A DNA stretch of 64,000 bases, taken from NCBI GenBank assembly GCA_030144725.1, contig JASKMD010000031.1, positions 3,629,326-3,693,325 of the forward strand. Reading direction: 5' to 3'. Under the pieces are notes generated by a model. The model was not told the origin of the DNA, did no database searches, and saw only the letters and a list, made by a program, of their open reading frames with translations. This document shows, piece by piece, positions 8,774 to 21,187 of this stretch. Position 1 is the stretch's first letter; each line of letters opens with the position of its first letter. The position numbers were made by a program, and so were the translations under genes. This DNA comes from Haematococcus lacustris (Eukaryota; Chlorophyta; Chlorophyceae; Chlamydomonadales; Haematococcaceae).

Positions 8774-11700
8774 ATGATGGATGCACTGAAGGGTAGGTTC
8801 GTCATCCCTGCAGATGACGTACGCGACATACTCGCGCGAGGGGGGTACACCACGGAAAAGCAGCTACATGCTTTCCTCATGTCGCTTGTCGAACCAGCAT
8901 CCGAACTTGCTCGACCTCCAATCAGCAAGTACAATGTCGGGTCAGTAACCCTCAACCTCATCCCTATGATTTATAAGCTTGTAGCTCTGTGGGCAGTTAC
9001 CGCCTCAAGCTGTTGCCTCCTGCAGCTGCTGCGTCCCCATTCTCAACTTCTGCTGCCTTCCCCTGTGCTCTTGTCCCAATGGACTGCCTACCTTCACAGC
9101 CTACCTTCACAGCCATTCCTGTTTTCGAGTCGTGCTGTTCCTTGCACTCCTGCTAGAAGATGGTTGCAGTACTCAAGCAACGCAAGTGCTGCAAGCTATG
9201 GCTGCATGTGCGGTGCAGAGCTGTCGGTCTGGGTGTGAGTGGGGCCATCTACATGGGAGTGAACATCGAGTTTCCAAACAGCCACCTGAATAACTCCGTG
9301 AGGCGTGCATGAACAATTCCTTCACCTCCCAACATCATCATATCATGACACCTGCCATACATGGCACGGCTGCAGCATTGGCCCCATCAGCTTGAGCACC
9401 TCATATGTACTGGCAACTTTTAGGCTGTTGAGTGACATATGTACCATAACAACCCCATGTGGTGTACCCTGTGCAAGTGCTTGCATGATGTTTGCCACCC
9501 TGGGCATTCCAGTGGGCCCAGTGCCAGCAACATAATCCATGCTGTGCAAATCATGTTTGTGCCCGCATGCAGATGCAAGTACAGGCGTGTGTGGAAACCC
9601 TTGTGTGCAGATCCATGCCGAGCAGTGTCTTATAGCAAACTGCTTCCTGCATGGAGAGCAGGGCCTGCAAGCCGTTGCTGTGTCAGAAGCTCCATGCGGC
9701 CACTGTCGGCAGTTTTGTGCGGAACTGTGCTCAGCGGTGGGTCGGGTGGTGTTTGCATCATTGCGCCCTGCTCTTACATCCTGGTACAGCGGCTGCTCAT
9801 GCAAATGTAAGTAGTGTTGTCATAGCAATGTGAGCACATGCAACATACATTGGCACTTGTTGGTGGAGGTGCAGTTACCCATGATCAGTGTTGCATGTAC
9901 AGGGGTCTATGTCCATGTGGGATAGCTGGGTAGTGCATGCTACCCACCCTGTCACCATGCACCATGTGTGCCATGAGCCGTGTGCATGCCATGCCATGCT
10001 TGCAGGACACCATGCGCTTTGTGTTTGGTGCAGGCTCACACTGGCTACACCAGCACCCTGGTGCCCATGACACCCCCACCCCCAGCACCCCTCCCCCCGG
10101 CCCCACCCCCCTGCACTCCTCACACCCTCACTCATTGAACCCAACGGCCACACCTTCCCAGCCGCACACCCTGTCTGACTTAGCCCCAGCCCCAGCCCCA
10201 GCTCCCCGCCGCCAGCGCGCTTACAGCCTGGATGAGCTGTTGCCGTCCCGGTTTGGACCCATGGACCTGGCCTTGGACGGCCAGCCCTTCCCCCTGCTGC
10301 TGCAGCCCCAGCCCTCCCGTGTGGAGCTGAGCAATGAGGGCAAGGACCTAGTCCTGCAGCGCTGCCAGCCAGCACCCCACCCCAGCAGGGAGACTGGCAG
10401 CCAGGGCTGCACTGCAAGCACCACCCAGGGCAAGGGTGACGCACAGGCAGCCTCAGCCTCAGCGCCGGGGACAGGGACGCCAGGGACAGGGGCAGGTCCT
10501 GCCGTCGCCCTCAAGGGTGTGGCAGAGGCTGAGCAGGCGGAGCTGGCTGGCGGGGTGGGGGAGCAGGAGGTTGACTTTGCAGCTGTGGCGGCGGCGGCGG
10601 TGCACTGGGCCAACCAGGTGCGTGGGGCAGTAGCTGCAGAGGTGCAGCCTGGCTGCTGGTGCTGTGGTATGCCCACATAGCTGGGCCACGTGGTGGCAGG
10701 CAAACAGCACTGTTGTCATCCCCCCTACGTTCAAATTTCACAATAGTATTAAAATGCCAGCCACTCTCTCACACAGGTCACACATTAGCATCACCATGGC
10801 ACTCACCAACCCCGTGTGGCGCCAACTGACCTTGGGTAGTACAGGACGGATGCAATGCGCTGGCTGCACGGCCTGGCTGCCAGCCCTCCTGCTTGCCTGT
10901 GGCGCCTGCTCCAGAGCTACTCCCCCTACACAAAGTCCCCCTCAGCCGTCGTCATCGTCAGTGTCACTGGCAAGCTGTATGGCGGCGCCTTCATGGAGTC
11001 AGCGGCCTACAACCCCAGCCTGACGCCCTTCCACTGTGCATGGGTGGCTGCGGTGGTGGACCACATCCCTGGCTGGCATCAGGTGAGGCAAGGCCCAGGT
11101 GCGGCTGCACTCCACAAGGCGGCTGGGCCACGCCTGGACCTGCAGTTTGCAGTGCCTTACATAGTTGGGCTGTGGGTAATCTTACTCAGCTACTCCAACC
11201 AGGTTGAAGCATCCTCGGTCGCGCCCTTGGTACATCCTCTCTCAGGCCAACAAAACCTATTCAACACGGAACAACATGTTGGGCAGCGGAGACCTGCAGT
11301 GCTGATTTACATCCTCTCTCAGTGCTGATCTAGCACTGGCTTGCCCTGTAATTTTCCTCCACTGATGCTATCGCTCAGCTACTGGTCAGCTGCTTAGACG
11401 CTCCTGTTGCTATCACCAAGGTGGCTCAGGGGTGAGAGGGATATGAGAGGGCTGGCCAGCCTGCCTGTGGTGCAGCCTTAGATGCTCTCTGCAGCCGTGC
11501 TGCTCAGTGGCCTTGCTGCACTGTGTTCAGTGGCTGTACAGGCTGCACGGGTCCAGGCAGTGCAGCCTGTGCAGTAGCCACTGTTACCGCTGTGCAGTAG
11601 GGTGCAGTTAGGGGGCCGTGAGCCCTGACTGGCGTCTGGGCGTCTAGGTGTGCAGCATCAACCCACATCAGCTGCCAGCTCCTGTGTAGATCAGCTACAA

Positions 11701-11912
11701 CACCAGCTTCCAACCTGATGGAGGTCTGCCATGCATCTTGAGTACTCCCCTGTGCTGTGTCACGGCTGCAGATCAGGGAGGTGGTGCTGGCAGAGCTGGC
11801 AGATGCCCCGGTGCAGCATCTGGCGGGCGTGCGGGCACTGCTGCAGGCAGTCGCACCGGCTGCCAAGGTTACCCCTTTGCTTCTGGCCAGGCACGAGAAC
11901 GCCCTGCTGTAA
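8774..11912 (+). CDS. CDA: Cytidine deaminase, plant/E. coli two-domain type, six exons
   Basis: Hydrolytic deamination of (deoxy)cytidine to (deoxy)uridine in pyrimidine salvage. Exons 8774-8940, 9219-9297, 9611-9736, 10006-10617, 10915-11082 and 11772-11912 join in phase with GT-AG sites and give 430 residues. The N-terminal domain has ARPPISKYNVGAVGLG (about 49-64), GVNIEFPNSHLNNS, then IHAEQ and APCGHC. His84, Cys111 and Cys114 are the zinc ligands and Glu86 the catalytic acid; the 27-residue spacing equals that of the E. coli enzyme. Residues about 125-330 contain a Pro/Ala-rich insertion around LLPSRFGPMDL, which corresponds to the plant linker segment. The C-terminal domain (SYSPYTKSPSAV, FMESAAYNPSL, then exon 6 VVLAELADAP) lacks the HAE and PCxxC residues, as expected for the non-catalytic half of this family. 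The first of two consecutive ATGs is chosen; the second would shorten it by one residue. The donor of exon 3 (GCG|GTGGGT) is the least certain boundary. Confidence 0.93.
11165..11272. repeat. Inverted dispersed repeat, arm 2, in the last CDA intron
   Basis: Reverse-complement match of 6816-6925. It lies within the intron 11083-11771 and has no effect on the coding exons. The longest open frame across it (10855-11328) simply runs on from exon 5. Confidence 0.85.
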
Positions 11913-12301
11913 ATACAACAAACGTGCATGTACTACAGTTGGCTGGCTGGGCTGCCCGCTAGCTGCTGCTGCACTGTGTTTGGGAGCAGCTGGACTCGGG
12001 CTCTCTCTGGGTTGCGCAGTATGACCTTGGGGAAGGGATGACCTTGGACAACACTATCACGGGACCCATGCGGGAGGCTGTGACTGAGCAGATTGACAGA
12101 GTCGGACACGGTGATGAGCATATGGCATGGATGTTCATATTTAAATTCCCTTCCGTGGCTGACATGGCTTGACTCACAACGCCTTGTACACCCCTTACTA
12201 ACGATCTGTACTGCGTCTGCGTATTCCAGCCTCTCAAACCTAGCTTGGGCGGAGGCCGCACTCTCATAGGCGCGCAAAAGTGTTTACAATCCACGGTTAA
12301 C
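11913..12301. other. CDA-DET1 intergenic spacer
   Basis: About 390 bp. A TGTAA, the usual polyadenylation word of this algal group, overlaps the CDA stop codon (ctgtaaata). Otherwise I see no gene, repeat or clear promoter element. Both flanking genes point the same way, so the DET1 promoter should lie here. Confidence 0.5.
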
Positions 12302-15300
12302 ATGCCTCCACGTGGCAGGGTCGGGCTTCAGAATCGCCGCACAACGTGGCCGGGCGAACGTTGGTGCAAATGGAGCGGGGTGGCAACAATGTTTGTCGGC
12401 GCCTCGCCCACCGTGAACTTCTCGCTCATAGACCTGGAGCTGCGGTGAGACCAACAACAGTTGTATCACCCATGTGCCATAGCGATGGCAAGCCTCTGGT
12501 GGGCCGGCGTGCAGGTCAACTGCGTCAGGCGTCTATGCGAAAGCGTGGCGCCAAACACGCTAGTGCGTCGCATTGCACGGTTTGCATTGCATTGACCAGC
12601 CAGCAGTTGACCAGTCGTACCTCGCGTCTTGCAGGTGCAGCACCTCGACACACCAGAAGCACACGTTTGCAGGTTCAGCCCATGTGGTCGCTACCTGGTG
12701 GGTTGCGCGCCCACGTGCCACAAACTTGCACGGCCACGTACCTGCAGTGCTAGTAAGAAAACCGACTGCAGCAAGCCAGTAGAACAGTGCTTGCAACAAG
12801 CTGACATTGAGTAAGGGAGAGGCAGCTGATGAAGCCTGCCTAGTAGGACTGAAGCTGCTTGCGCAGGTATGCTTCGCTGCAGCCTTCCAGCACCTCGTAG
12901 TGTACGAGTTCCTGGGAGGCCCGTCCCAGTCTTCCGCACAGCCGTCATTGGCCTTTCAAGGCCTTGGCAGCGCAACAAACACAGCAGCATCAGGGACGGC
13001 AGCAGTAGGGGCAGCAGCAGGATCAGGAGTGGCAGGAGTGAGGGTGGCAGGGGCAGCGGCAGCAGGGGAGGAAGGAGAAAGTGCTGTGGGATCAGGGGCT
13101 GGCTCAGGTGCCCTAGCAGGTTCCCTGCATGCAACTGCAGCCCCCATGCAGCCCAGGCGGGTAGATCAGGCCGAGACCCAGTTGTCCAGCATGAGGGGGG
13201 AGGAAGAGTTCTCGAATGCACAGTACGAATCAGTTCGCCCAGCTTCCAACACAACATCAGAGGCGCATCATGGCCTCTCGCCATTACAACCACCATGGCT
13301 ATTACAAGGGACACCACCATCGGCAGTATCAGCAGCCACAGCAGCACCAGCAGCACCAGCAGGCTTGGCTGCAGGGGTCACGTCTGGCCAGAGGCGTGGG
13401 AGTGGTGTTGGCGAAGACGGGGCAAGTCAGCCAGTAGAGGTCATAGTACCAAGTCCCGCAGTCGCCTTTAGCAGGTGAGGGAAAGACCTGGCCGGGTCTG
13501 GATGTGTGCTGGACTACGACAGACCTGACTTTGCAACCACTCCATCCCTATGAAATACATTCTGACTGGGTAGGTTTGCATATGTCGTGCACGCCATGTG
13601 ACCTTGTGGTACCTAACCGGACCTGACCTCATCATACCTTGCTCAATCCGATGTCACGGCCTTGAAACAGCTTGCATGGAGCTACTCCTCCACAACCATA
13701 CATCTTCTAGCCCTCCCTCCCCTTCCCATGCTCCTCGCCATGCAGTCGTTGCTTTCTGCAGCCTATCCCTGTCCGCGTCTCTGCATGCCTGCCTAGCTCT
13801 GATGCCTGCCACCTGCCCGCCTGGTTCTGTCTAGCTTCTTCCGCCTGTTGTACCGGACCCCCATCGTCAGCGACCCGCAATGCGCCCTGTGCCGCGATTT
13901 CGCGATGTTCCCGCTCAAAGGCCGCGGCATTGCGGCGCATCCCGGGTACGTACGCGCTGTCCGCCTTTCTGTGCCGCGGTCTGCTGAGGTTGCGACTCGA
14001 GGAAAACCTGTGATACGCGCTGTGGTGCTGCCTCCGCCCCTCAGCGAACAACCATTCTTTATGCAGTGTATGTGTTTCTGGAAATGACACGTGTCATTCA
14101 CGTGTCATTCAATGTGTGCATGCAGCTGAGTTGTTCATGGCTGTGTGCTTGCAGTGTCAGTACGCCACTGCTGCTGCTGGCTTCCCACTCGAGTGCTGTG
14201 GACCCAGCTAGGGTGCCACCTGCAGACCTGCCTGCAGCAGCAGTGCCTGGGGCACCTCTGGTGGCTTGCACCACACTGCACCTGGTAAGCCCTGGGCCAG
14301 CACGGGGAGCCTCTACACCTGCTACAGAGTGTGCTTGCATGGCGAGCCTTCTGGCATGGCGAGTATGTATGAAGGTGCTGGGAAACAATATGTGATGAAC
14401 TATGAAATGGTGTTCAATCCTTTTCCTGCATGTGCTGTCCAACCACTGCTGTACTCAAAGAAGCTTGGCAAAGAGTGGTAATGGGCCATGCACTGTGAAG
14501 CTGGCAGTGTTAGTGTGAAGGGTTTGAGGTCATCTATTAAGAAGAATGGGGCCCATGCAGGGTAGGCTGTGTTGATCTTGCCGCAGGTGGACATGGTGTC
14601 AGGGCGGCAGCTGGACCAGATCAGCTGGGATGGGGACTTCATCAACCTGGCAGGCCATGCAGGGGTCAGCTGTTATGGTGACCTGCTGGCAGTGCTCGCG
14701 GTAGGAGCTGTTGGTGGTCGGGATAGAGTGGTCTTTACTGTTGCAGCAGTTGCAGCGGTCGCAGCTTATATTTATCATCATTATCACTACATGGCAACCG
14801 CCTTCGGCTACAACACACAGCCTCTTCTTTCATTTGTATATATGTGTGTTTGCATGTGTGTGGGTGTGCTGCTGAGGGTCACAAGCCTCCACAGTGCCCC
14901 GGCAGGTGCATGTCAGCACGGAGCCAGGCATGTTGCCCAATGTAAGCAAGGGCTGCCTGCTGGTCACTGATCATAGTGCCACCAGGATGGCAATGTACAA
15001 TGCTGTGCTTGCCTGCTACCCTATGTGATTCTTGACTAGCTCATGTACACAAGTTTTATACATGACCATGCTGCTGCATGGAATGTGAAGTGTGAGATGA
15101 GCTGGACGCAGGTGAGGTCCCAGCAGGTCCACCTGGTGCAGGTCCTGGCCAGCGGCAGTCTGGTGAGAGTGACCAGCATTGGGTCACACTGTTATGAAGA
15201 CGATGAGTTGGAACTGCGGCGTGTGGAGGAGGCAGAGCACAGGTATGACCTGGATGGTGTGACATGGTATGGTGTGACGTGTGATGTGGCCTTGCGAAAC

Positions 15301-18300
15301 CTGGCAGGCAGCTAAGCAAAGAGGCATGACTTGAGCTGGCGCTGCCTCGCTCGCCTGTGCCTGCAGGTGGCAGCAGCAGCAGCTGCTTAGGCAGGCTGGG
15401 GCAGAGAAGCCACGCAAGCCAACCAGAGCGGCTCCAGCAGGTTGGTTGGTGGTTACCAGGCAGTTGTCTGGCAGTCTTGAGCACTGCGCCTATGCGGTTT
15501 TGGGGTAAAAATGTGTAGATTTTGGCAAAGAAAAGGAAGATCTGAAGCTGGTCAGGGCCAACCAGCTCTGTGGCTGGAGGAAGGTATGCCCCCTTGCCAC
15601 CCATTGCCGGGTTATAGGGGCAGTGGAGAAAGTGCATGCTATTCGCTATGAAGCTGTGAAGATTGCCATTTGGCCAAGCCACCGACGTCTGTGTTTATGA
15701 GTTGAAAACGTGTTATCATGCATGACACACAGGTTGTGTTTTGAACAACATGGGTGTTAGTACGGGCGACGTTATGGCTGCGTAAGTTGCATCCTAGGTT
15801 GCAACCACTGTTGCCTGATGCCCTGCCACTGTCCTGCTTAGGCCACATTGCCAGCGCCACAACAAGCAGCCACAAGCGGCAGCGGGAGGCTGGCAGGGAA
15901 GACGCCACAGCGCAGGGCCCTGGTCCACCTGGTCATCAGCAGTCCCTTCAGCAACTCAGCCTCCAGCAGCAGCAGCAGCAGCAGCGGCCAGGACAGCCTG
16001 GGGCAGAGGAACCCCTGGAGAGTACAGCCAGGCCTGGCCAGCTGCATGACCCTTCCCCTCGAGCCCACCAGCTGCTGCTCCCAGACAGGCCCCTCCCTCC
16101 CTCCCGCCCCCCTGCCTCTCCAGCCAGCCAGCACCCGCTGTCCAACATGCCTGTAAACCCTGGGGTCACCCTGACCAACATTGAGCAACCAGCGGCAGGA
16201 AGCGCAGCAGCGGGAGGAGGGGTTACCTCGGCAGCAGCAGGAGGGGGAGGATTCAGGACAGCAGCAGGAGCAACAGCAGCAGCAGGGGCCCCGGCAGCAG
16301 GAGCAGCAGCAGCAGGAGCAGGTGGCACCCACCCCATCCCCGGCCCTGGCTTGATCACAGGCTTGAAGCAGCGCCTCCTAGCCCACATGTTTACCACCCG
16401 GTTGGCTGCAGCAGCGGGCATGCAAGGTAGGGCCGCCCGCCAGCAGGCCCGCCAGCTGGAGTTCCGCCAGTTCTTCGCCAGCTTCGAGCATCTGAGGGCC
16501 CTGGTCATTTGGAAGGTGGGGTAGGGCTGGGCTGGGCAGGGCAGGGAAGCAGAGTGGGCAGGGAGGTGAGGTGGGCGCAAGGGCTGTGGGCAGATGGCTG
16601 GAGATTGGGCAGGGACAATGAAGAGCAAGGGGCCAAGGAGAAGAGGGTGTGGGACAGAACAATAGAATCAAGGGCAAGGGGCCTTGGCAGGATTCATGGC
16701 CAGGTCTAGGTGCTTGGCCAGGGTGCAAAGGCCATGCAGGCTGTAGATCCGGCAAAGGAAAAGGGCGGGTAATCAGGCTAGTTAGAGAATTAATGGGACA
16801 AGGACAAGGGAGCCGAGGCAAGGGACACCGGCAGGGCCTAGGAGAAAGCCTTAGAGGGATGGCTCACCCCTGCCAAGCCTTATGCTTGTTTCCTCCCTCT
16901 CTTGCCTGAATTGTCCTCATTCTTGTTTAAGCCTGATCTGCTACCATGTGCTTTCCCCCAGGCTCAGCTGCTGAGTCGTGAGCTGCTGCTGCTCGACCTT
17001 GGGCCTGGCCTGCCTACCTCCTCCCCGGGACGTGCCCACCCCTCCGCCCCAGTAGCCCCTCCACCCCCTCAGGCGGCTGGCGCCAGGACTGGGGCAGGCA
17101 GGCGGGGACCTGGTAGCCGGCCGGGCGCTGCTCACCTAGTGCAGGGGCTGAGAGCAGGGCTGGGAGCAGAGCTGGCCCCAAGGCAGGGCCAGCAACCACT
17201 CCACGAGCAGGAGACAATGCAGAGCTACCCACAGGGTCGGGCACAGGATCAGGGTCACGGCATGGGGCAGGGGCAGGGCCTGGAGCAGGGTCTGGATCAG
17301 GGGCATGAGCAGGGCGCTGGACAGCCCTCTGCTCCTCAGGTGTCTCAGCGCCATCACATGGCCAGCCAAGGTCATGGGGGGCTCCGTCGCGGCTCAGGGC
17401 CTGAATGGGGTGTGGGGCAGGGCAGGGTTCATGGGCCTGGCCCTCCCCTTGCTCCTGCTGCTGCCGTGGGGCCAGACAGGCCGCCGCCAACACCAGGACA
17501 GTCGCCTCTGCTCGCCAGACCTGCACACGGTGCCCCTGCAGCCCAGCAGGCAGGACCCCCTTGGCCAGGGGCTGGTGTGGGAGCAGGAGGGAGGGTGGGC
17601 GGGTTGGGAGGAGGGGTGGGGACAGCGGCAGGGGGTGGGGGTGGGGCAGCAGGGGCAGGGGTAGGGGCAGGGGTAGGGGCAGCTGCCCAGTCTCCCCAGC
17701 CCACCTGGCCGCAGTCGCAGTACCTTGCGCTGTACAACTGGCGCACCACCCGCGTGCTCTGCCTGCTGCGCTACTCCTCAGACCAGGCTGTGCAGCTGGT
17801 GGAGCAGGCGGCTCCCCTGCTGGCGGCTGATGTGTCAGCCCCCCCAGGCCTGCTGTCCGGCAGCAGCAGCAGTGGCTGTGAGTGGGAGCGGTTCAGCCTG
17901 GGCTCGGCCCACGTGGCAGCGGCCCGTAGGCTGTTGCAGGGCCTGGCTCAACGCCGACCTCAGCATGCGTCCTCCTCAGGCAATACACTCCCTGCTGCAG
18001 GGGTAGGGGGCGTGGCTGGGGGGCCATTGGCTGGGGTTGGCAGTGGTGGCAATGAAGCTGGTGAAGCTCCTGCTTCCAGCACTGGGGCAAGGGGGGCGGC
18101 GGGGGAGAGGCTAGTGGCTCTGGGGCAGCAGCAGCAGCAGCCTGGTGGGGGGTCAACCCACCCACCTCACCCTGGCTCTCCGCCCTCCCTGCCCGCCGTG
18201 CCGCTGCCACCATCAGGGCCACTATTGAGTCGAGCACAGCAAGAGGCAACTGCTGAAGAAACAGCAGCCCAGCTGCCTAGAAGCCTCGCCGTCCAGCCAA

Positions 18301-19478
18301 ACCTGCCACACAGATCACACATGTCACACCTTCAGTCTCAGCAGGCAACGGGGGGTCAGTCGCTTACCCACCCCTACCTCCCCCACCGGCACCAGCCATA
18401 CCACCAGCAGCCGCACCCTCAACAGCAGCAGCTGCAGCCGCCTCATGTCCGCCAGCAGCAGCATGCCCCTGGGGCACAGCAGCTGGGTCCACACCGGCAG
18501 CAGGCTCGGCGGCTGGCGCTGCCCCGGCAGGCGGAGGGTGAGCGGGTGCCCTCCGCTACTCTGGAGGAGGGGGCGGGCCCTGCGGCGCCAAGGGAGGGGC
18601 AGGACCGGAGCCTGATAGTGCTCAAGGCCCTGGCTCTGCTGCCGGGAGGGTCACAGGTGGGCACGGGCAAAGGGGAGGCAGCAGGGGCTGAAGGAGGGCC
18701 TGTGCTGTGTCTTCTGACAGCATGGTCAGTAGCATGACCGTGAGTGCAGAGGCTGAAACATGGCTTGTGTGACGTATGCTTTGCAGCTGGTGAGCGCGAG
18801 CCCCTTTCTGGACTGTCGAATGTTTGTGGTGGACGACAAGCTGCTGCCCCTGCTGGCTCGGCCCCGGCCCTGCCCCCCTGAGGCCATGCATGTTTGGCTT
18901 GCCCCCGGGCTGCCCCAGCAGCAGCAGCCCAGCCCAGCTTTCACCCTGGACCCAGGTGAGCACCCAGGGGTACAACCCAACCCCACCAGCAGCCGCACCC
19001 TCAACAGCAGCAGGAGAGATGTAATGAAGGGTTGCACGGCTATGTGCTTGGCTTTCACACTAGTACCGAAATGGAGCAGCAATGGGTCTGAGACGCCAAA
19101 AGTTAACCAGATTAGGAACCTTTCTGTGTACCCAGAGCCACATGCATGGAGCACTGGCATGGGGTGCCTGCATGGCGGTGGTTGGCAGATGTCATGCAGT
19201 CGAAGTGATGATGGCAGGGGTGCCCCATGTCCTTCTTTATTCACACCCTGCGCCTGGCAGACCCCCTCACACCCCACCCCTCCTCCCACCTCCACCCTGC
19301 GACTGCAGGTCCTCGGTCCCTTGGTGGCGTGGCTGCTCCTGCACAGGAGGTTTCACGGCTGCCTGCTCGCCGTTACATGCTGCTAGTTGCCCACCCAGTG
19401 CAGCCCTTCCTCATGGCGCTCATGTCTGCTGCAGCCCATGCGCCACAAACCTCCATGTGCCTGGTGTACAGGCAGTAA
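12302..19478 (+). CDS. DET1: DET1 (De-etiolated 1) homologue, eleven exons
   Basis: DET1 acts in the nucleus with DDB1 and COP10 in CUL4-type ubiquitin ligases and represses light-response genes. Exons: 12302-12444, 12635-12697, 12867-13474, 13835-13945, 14155-14284, 14587-14700, 15112-15242, 15798-16515, 16962-18656, 18787-18955, 19309-19478. Landmarks shared with plant and human DET1, in order: VNFSLIDLEL; EAHVCRFSPCGRYL; HLVVYEF; SFFRLLYR; LVDMVSGR; LLAVLAVRSQQVHLVQV; CYEDDEL; LITGLKQRLLAHMF; LVIWKAQLLSRELLLLDLG; YLALYNWRTTRVLCLL; ASPFLDCRMFVVDDK; LLVAHPVQPFLMAL. All junctions from exon 2 onward keep phase. The exon 1-2 junction does not (exon 1 ends phase 2, exon 2 needs phase 0), so the N-terminus is uncertain. 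The protein is about 1,350 residues against about 545 in plants; the excess is Q/G/A/P-rich insertions in exons 3, 8 and 9. Confidence 0.93.
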
Positions 19479-20896
19479 GCGTTTCTATGCCCAGCACCGG
19501 CAGCAACAGCAGCAGCACCGTCACCTCCAGTACCCACATTGGCACCAGCAGCATTATGTGGCCTTCAGCCATTTTATTCATTCATGCAGCAAATGCCATG
19601 CATTGCGAAACCTCATTCAAATGGTGATGTTCATGGTGGTGGTGTATTCATGGTCTGCACACGCTTGGGTGTATGTCGCCTGGCAGCAGGTGGTGTGGGT
19701 GTTTGTGGTGATGTATAATCACACACCAGCTGGGCATAGTTTGAAGGTAGGCAATGTCGGCCAGGCAGCAAGGGTGATATCATAGGGCTGATGGGGCAGG
19801 AACAGCGACGGCAAAATTGTATTTATGTGAGGCCGTGAGCCATGAGGCTACTCCACCGCACTCGATCAACCTGGCTTTGTGATCTCATGTGATAGTCTCC
19901 GAAGCCAGTTGCCCATGATCTCACAATGACTCAATGACCGTTCTGATTTGGCTTCCCTCTTATGACAATTGTTATGACAATCGACGTAAAAGTCGGCCTG
20001 TAAATGGTCCATAGTTGGAGTCCCTGGTTCAATATTGGAGTCTCTAAAAACGACCAGACATCAACCTAGATGTCTGACTCAACCTCATACTCACTCTAAT
20101 CTAGGCACAGGGACTAGCCCTTGTGACCCCCTACAATAGCGTACATTATCGCCCTGCCCATACGAGCGTGTTTTAACAAGCCGGCACAAGAAGGAACCCT
20201 GCAGCTGCATCAGCCTGCAAGAGGTAGGCCCTGGCTAGGCAATGCGGCGCTGAGCATTAAGCCCTGCCTCAATTTCACAATCTGACTACTGCCACCGCCC
20301 TTGCTCAACACCCAAACCATGATTACCCAATCCTAATCTAGTCATGCTGGTCCTCAATGTACGTTGCAATACCAGGCTCATGTGGTGCCCTAAGCTGGAC
20401 CAGGCCACCCCTAAGGACATTGGCGTCAATGGGGATCGGCGTCAATGGCGTCTAGGACGAAGTGCATGAGCGCGAGAGGGTGCAAATGTGAGGGGCAGTA
20501 GCTCCGCCAAACCCTGGTGAAGTTTTGCAAATCGACTTGGTAGGCGGGTGTGCGAGCAGGAGGTAGGGCGGGCAGGTGGGGAGGAGGGGTTGGATTAGGG
20601 GTAGGGGGTGAGGCAACAATAGGGGCAGGGGCAGCTGCAAACCCTCCCCACATATGCAACATTGTAATCTGGCTAGTGCTCACCTGCTCAAATCGGCTGT
20701 AGGGATTGATGACCAATTCATGCTTATCTGCAGGAGCCGGCTCATACTCATAGCTGGCGATGCTCACACAGTCATGGCCCCTCAGGTGCCCGTGTGTGAC
20801 AGCTAGGGCGGTCTTCCCCCTAAAGCTTAGCCTGCTCAACCTGAACCTTAACCTTAGCCTGCTCAACCTTAACCTTAGCCTTAACCTTACTTTTAA
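19479..20896. other. Intergenic region 3' of DET1
   Basis: No gene recognised. A word of about 45 bp at 20379-20424 (catgtggtgccctaagctgg and following) is shared with 33796-33835, where it precedes a Fanzor-like RuvC-III relic, so it is probably a fragment of the same element family. The minus-strand open frame 20426-20908 has no recognisable features. Degenerate CCTTAG/CCTTAA words occur at 20820-20890. Confidence 0.5.
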
Positions 20897-20994
20897 CCCG
20901 GGCGCCACCGAGGATGACGCCTTGCCCTGTGTCGCGAGGCTGAAGGCTGCCAGGGCTTTGGCTTGCTACACTAGCGAGTCCATCCCCCAAGTGC
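20897..20994. repeat. Left inverted arm of a ~6-kb structure (partner 26811-26909)
   Basis: The reverse complement of 26811-26909 matches this block at about 85% (cccgggcgccaccgagg at one end, gagtccatcccc at the other). Both copies stay open in the same frame when read plus-strand here: GATEDDALPCVARLKAARAL versus GATEANALRCAARLRAARAL. This suggests a coding ancestor. Confidence 0.85.
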
Positions 20995-21187
20995 CTGATT
21001 CTCCCGACCCAACCGCTGAACCCCCCAGCAACTTAAATCTGCACTCGCGCCGATTAAGGCCGGAAGTCGCCTACGTCATTTCTTCCCGGGAGGCGTACTG
21101 CAGATAGCCCCAGGAAAGGCCGACTCATCGCCGTTGTAATCATCGAAAAACTCAAAGTTGCTGCGATGTTATAACTATTTGAAAAAT

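Noticed and set aside
8681..9238. 185-residue ORF as a separate gene
   Set aside because: It covers CDA exon 1 and runs through intron 1 into the start of exon 2 in the wrong frame.
14569..14970. Plus-strand ORF of 133 residues as its own gene
   Set aside because: Its start is DET1 exon 6; the remainder is intron read-through.
19970..20080. tRNA-like word (ctggttcaata)
   Set aside because: Only a T-arm-like word is present; no acceptor, D or anticodon stem could be paired around it.
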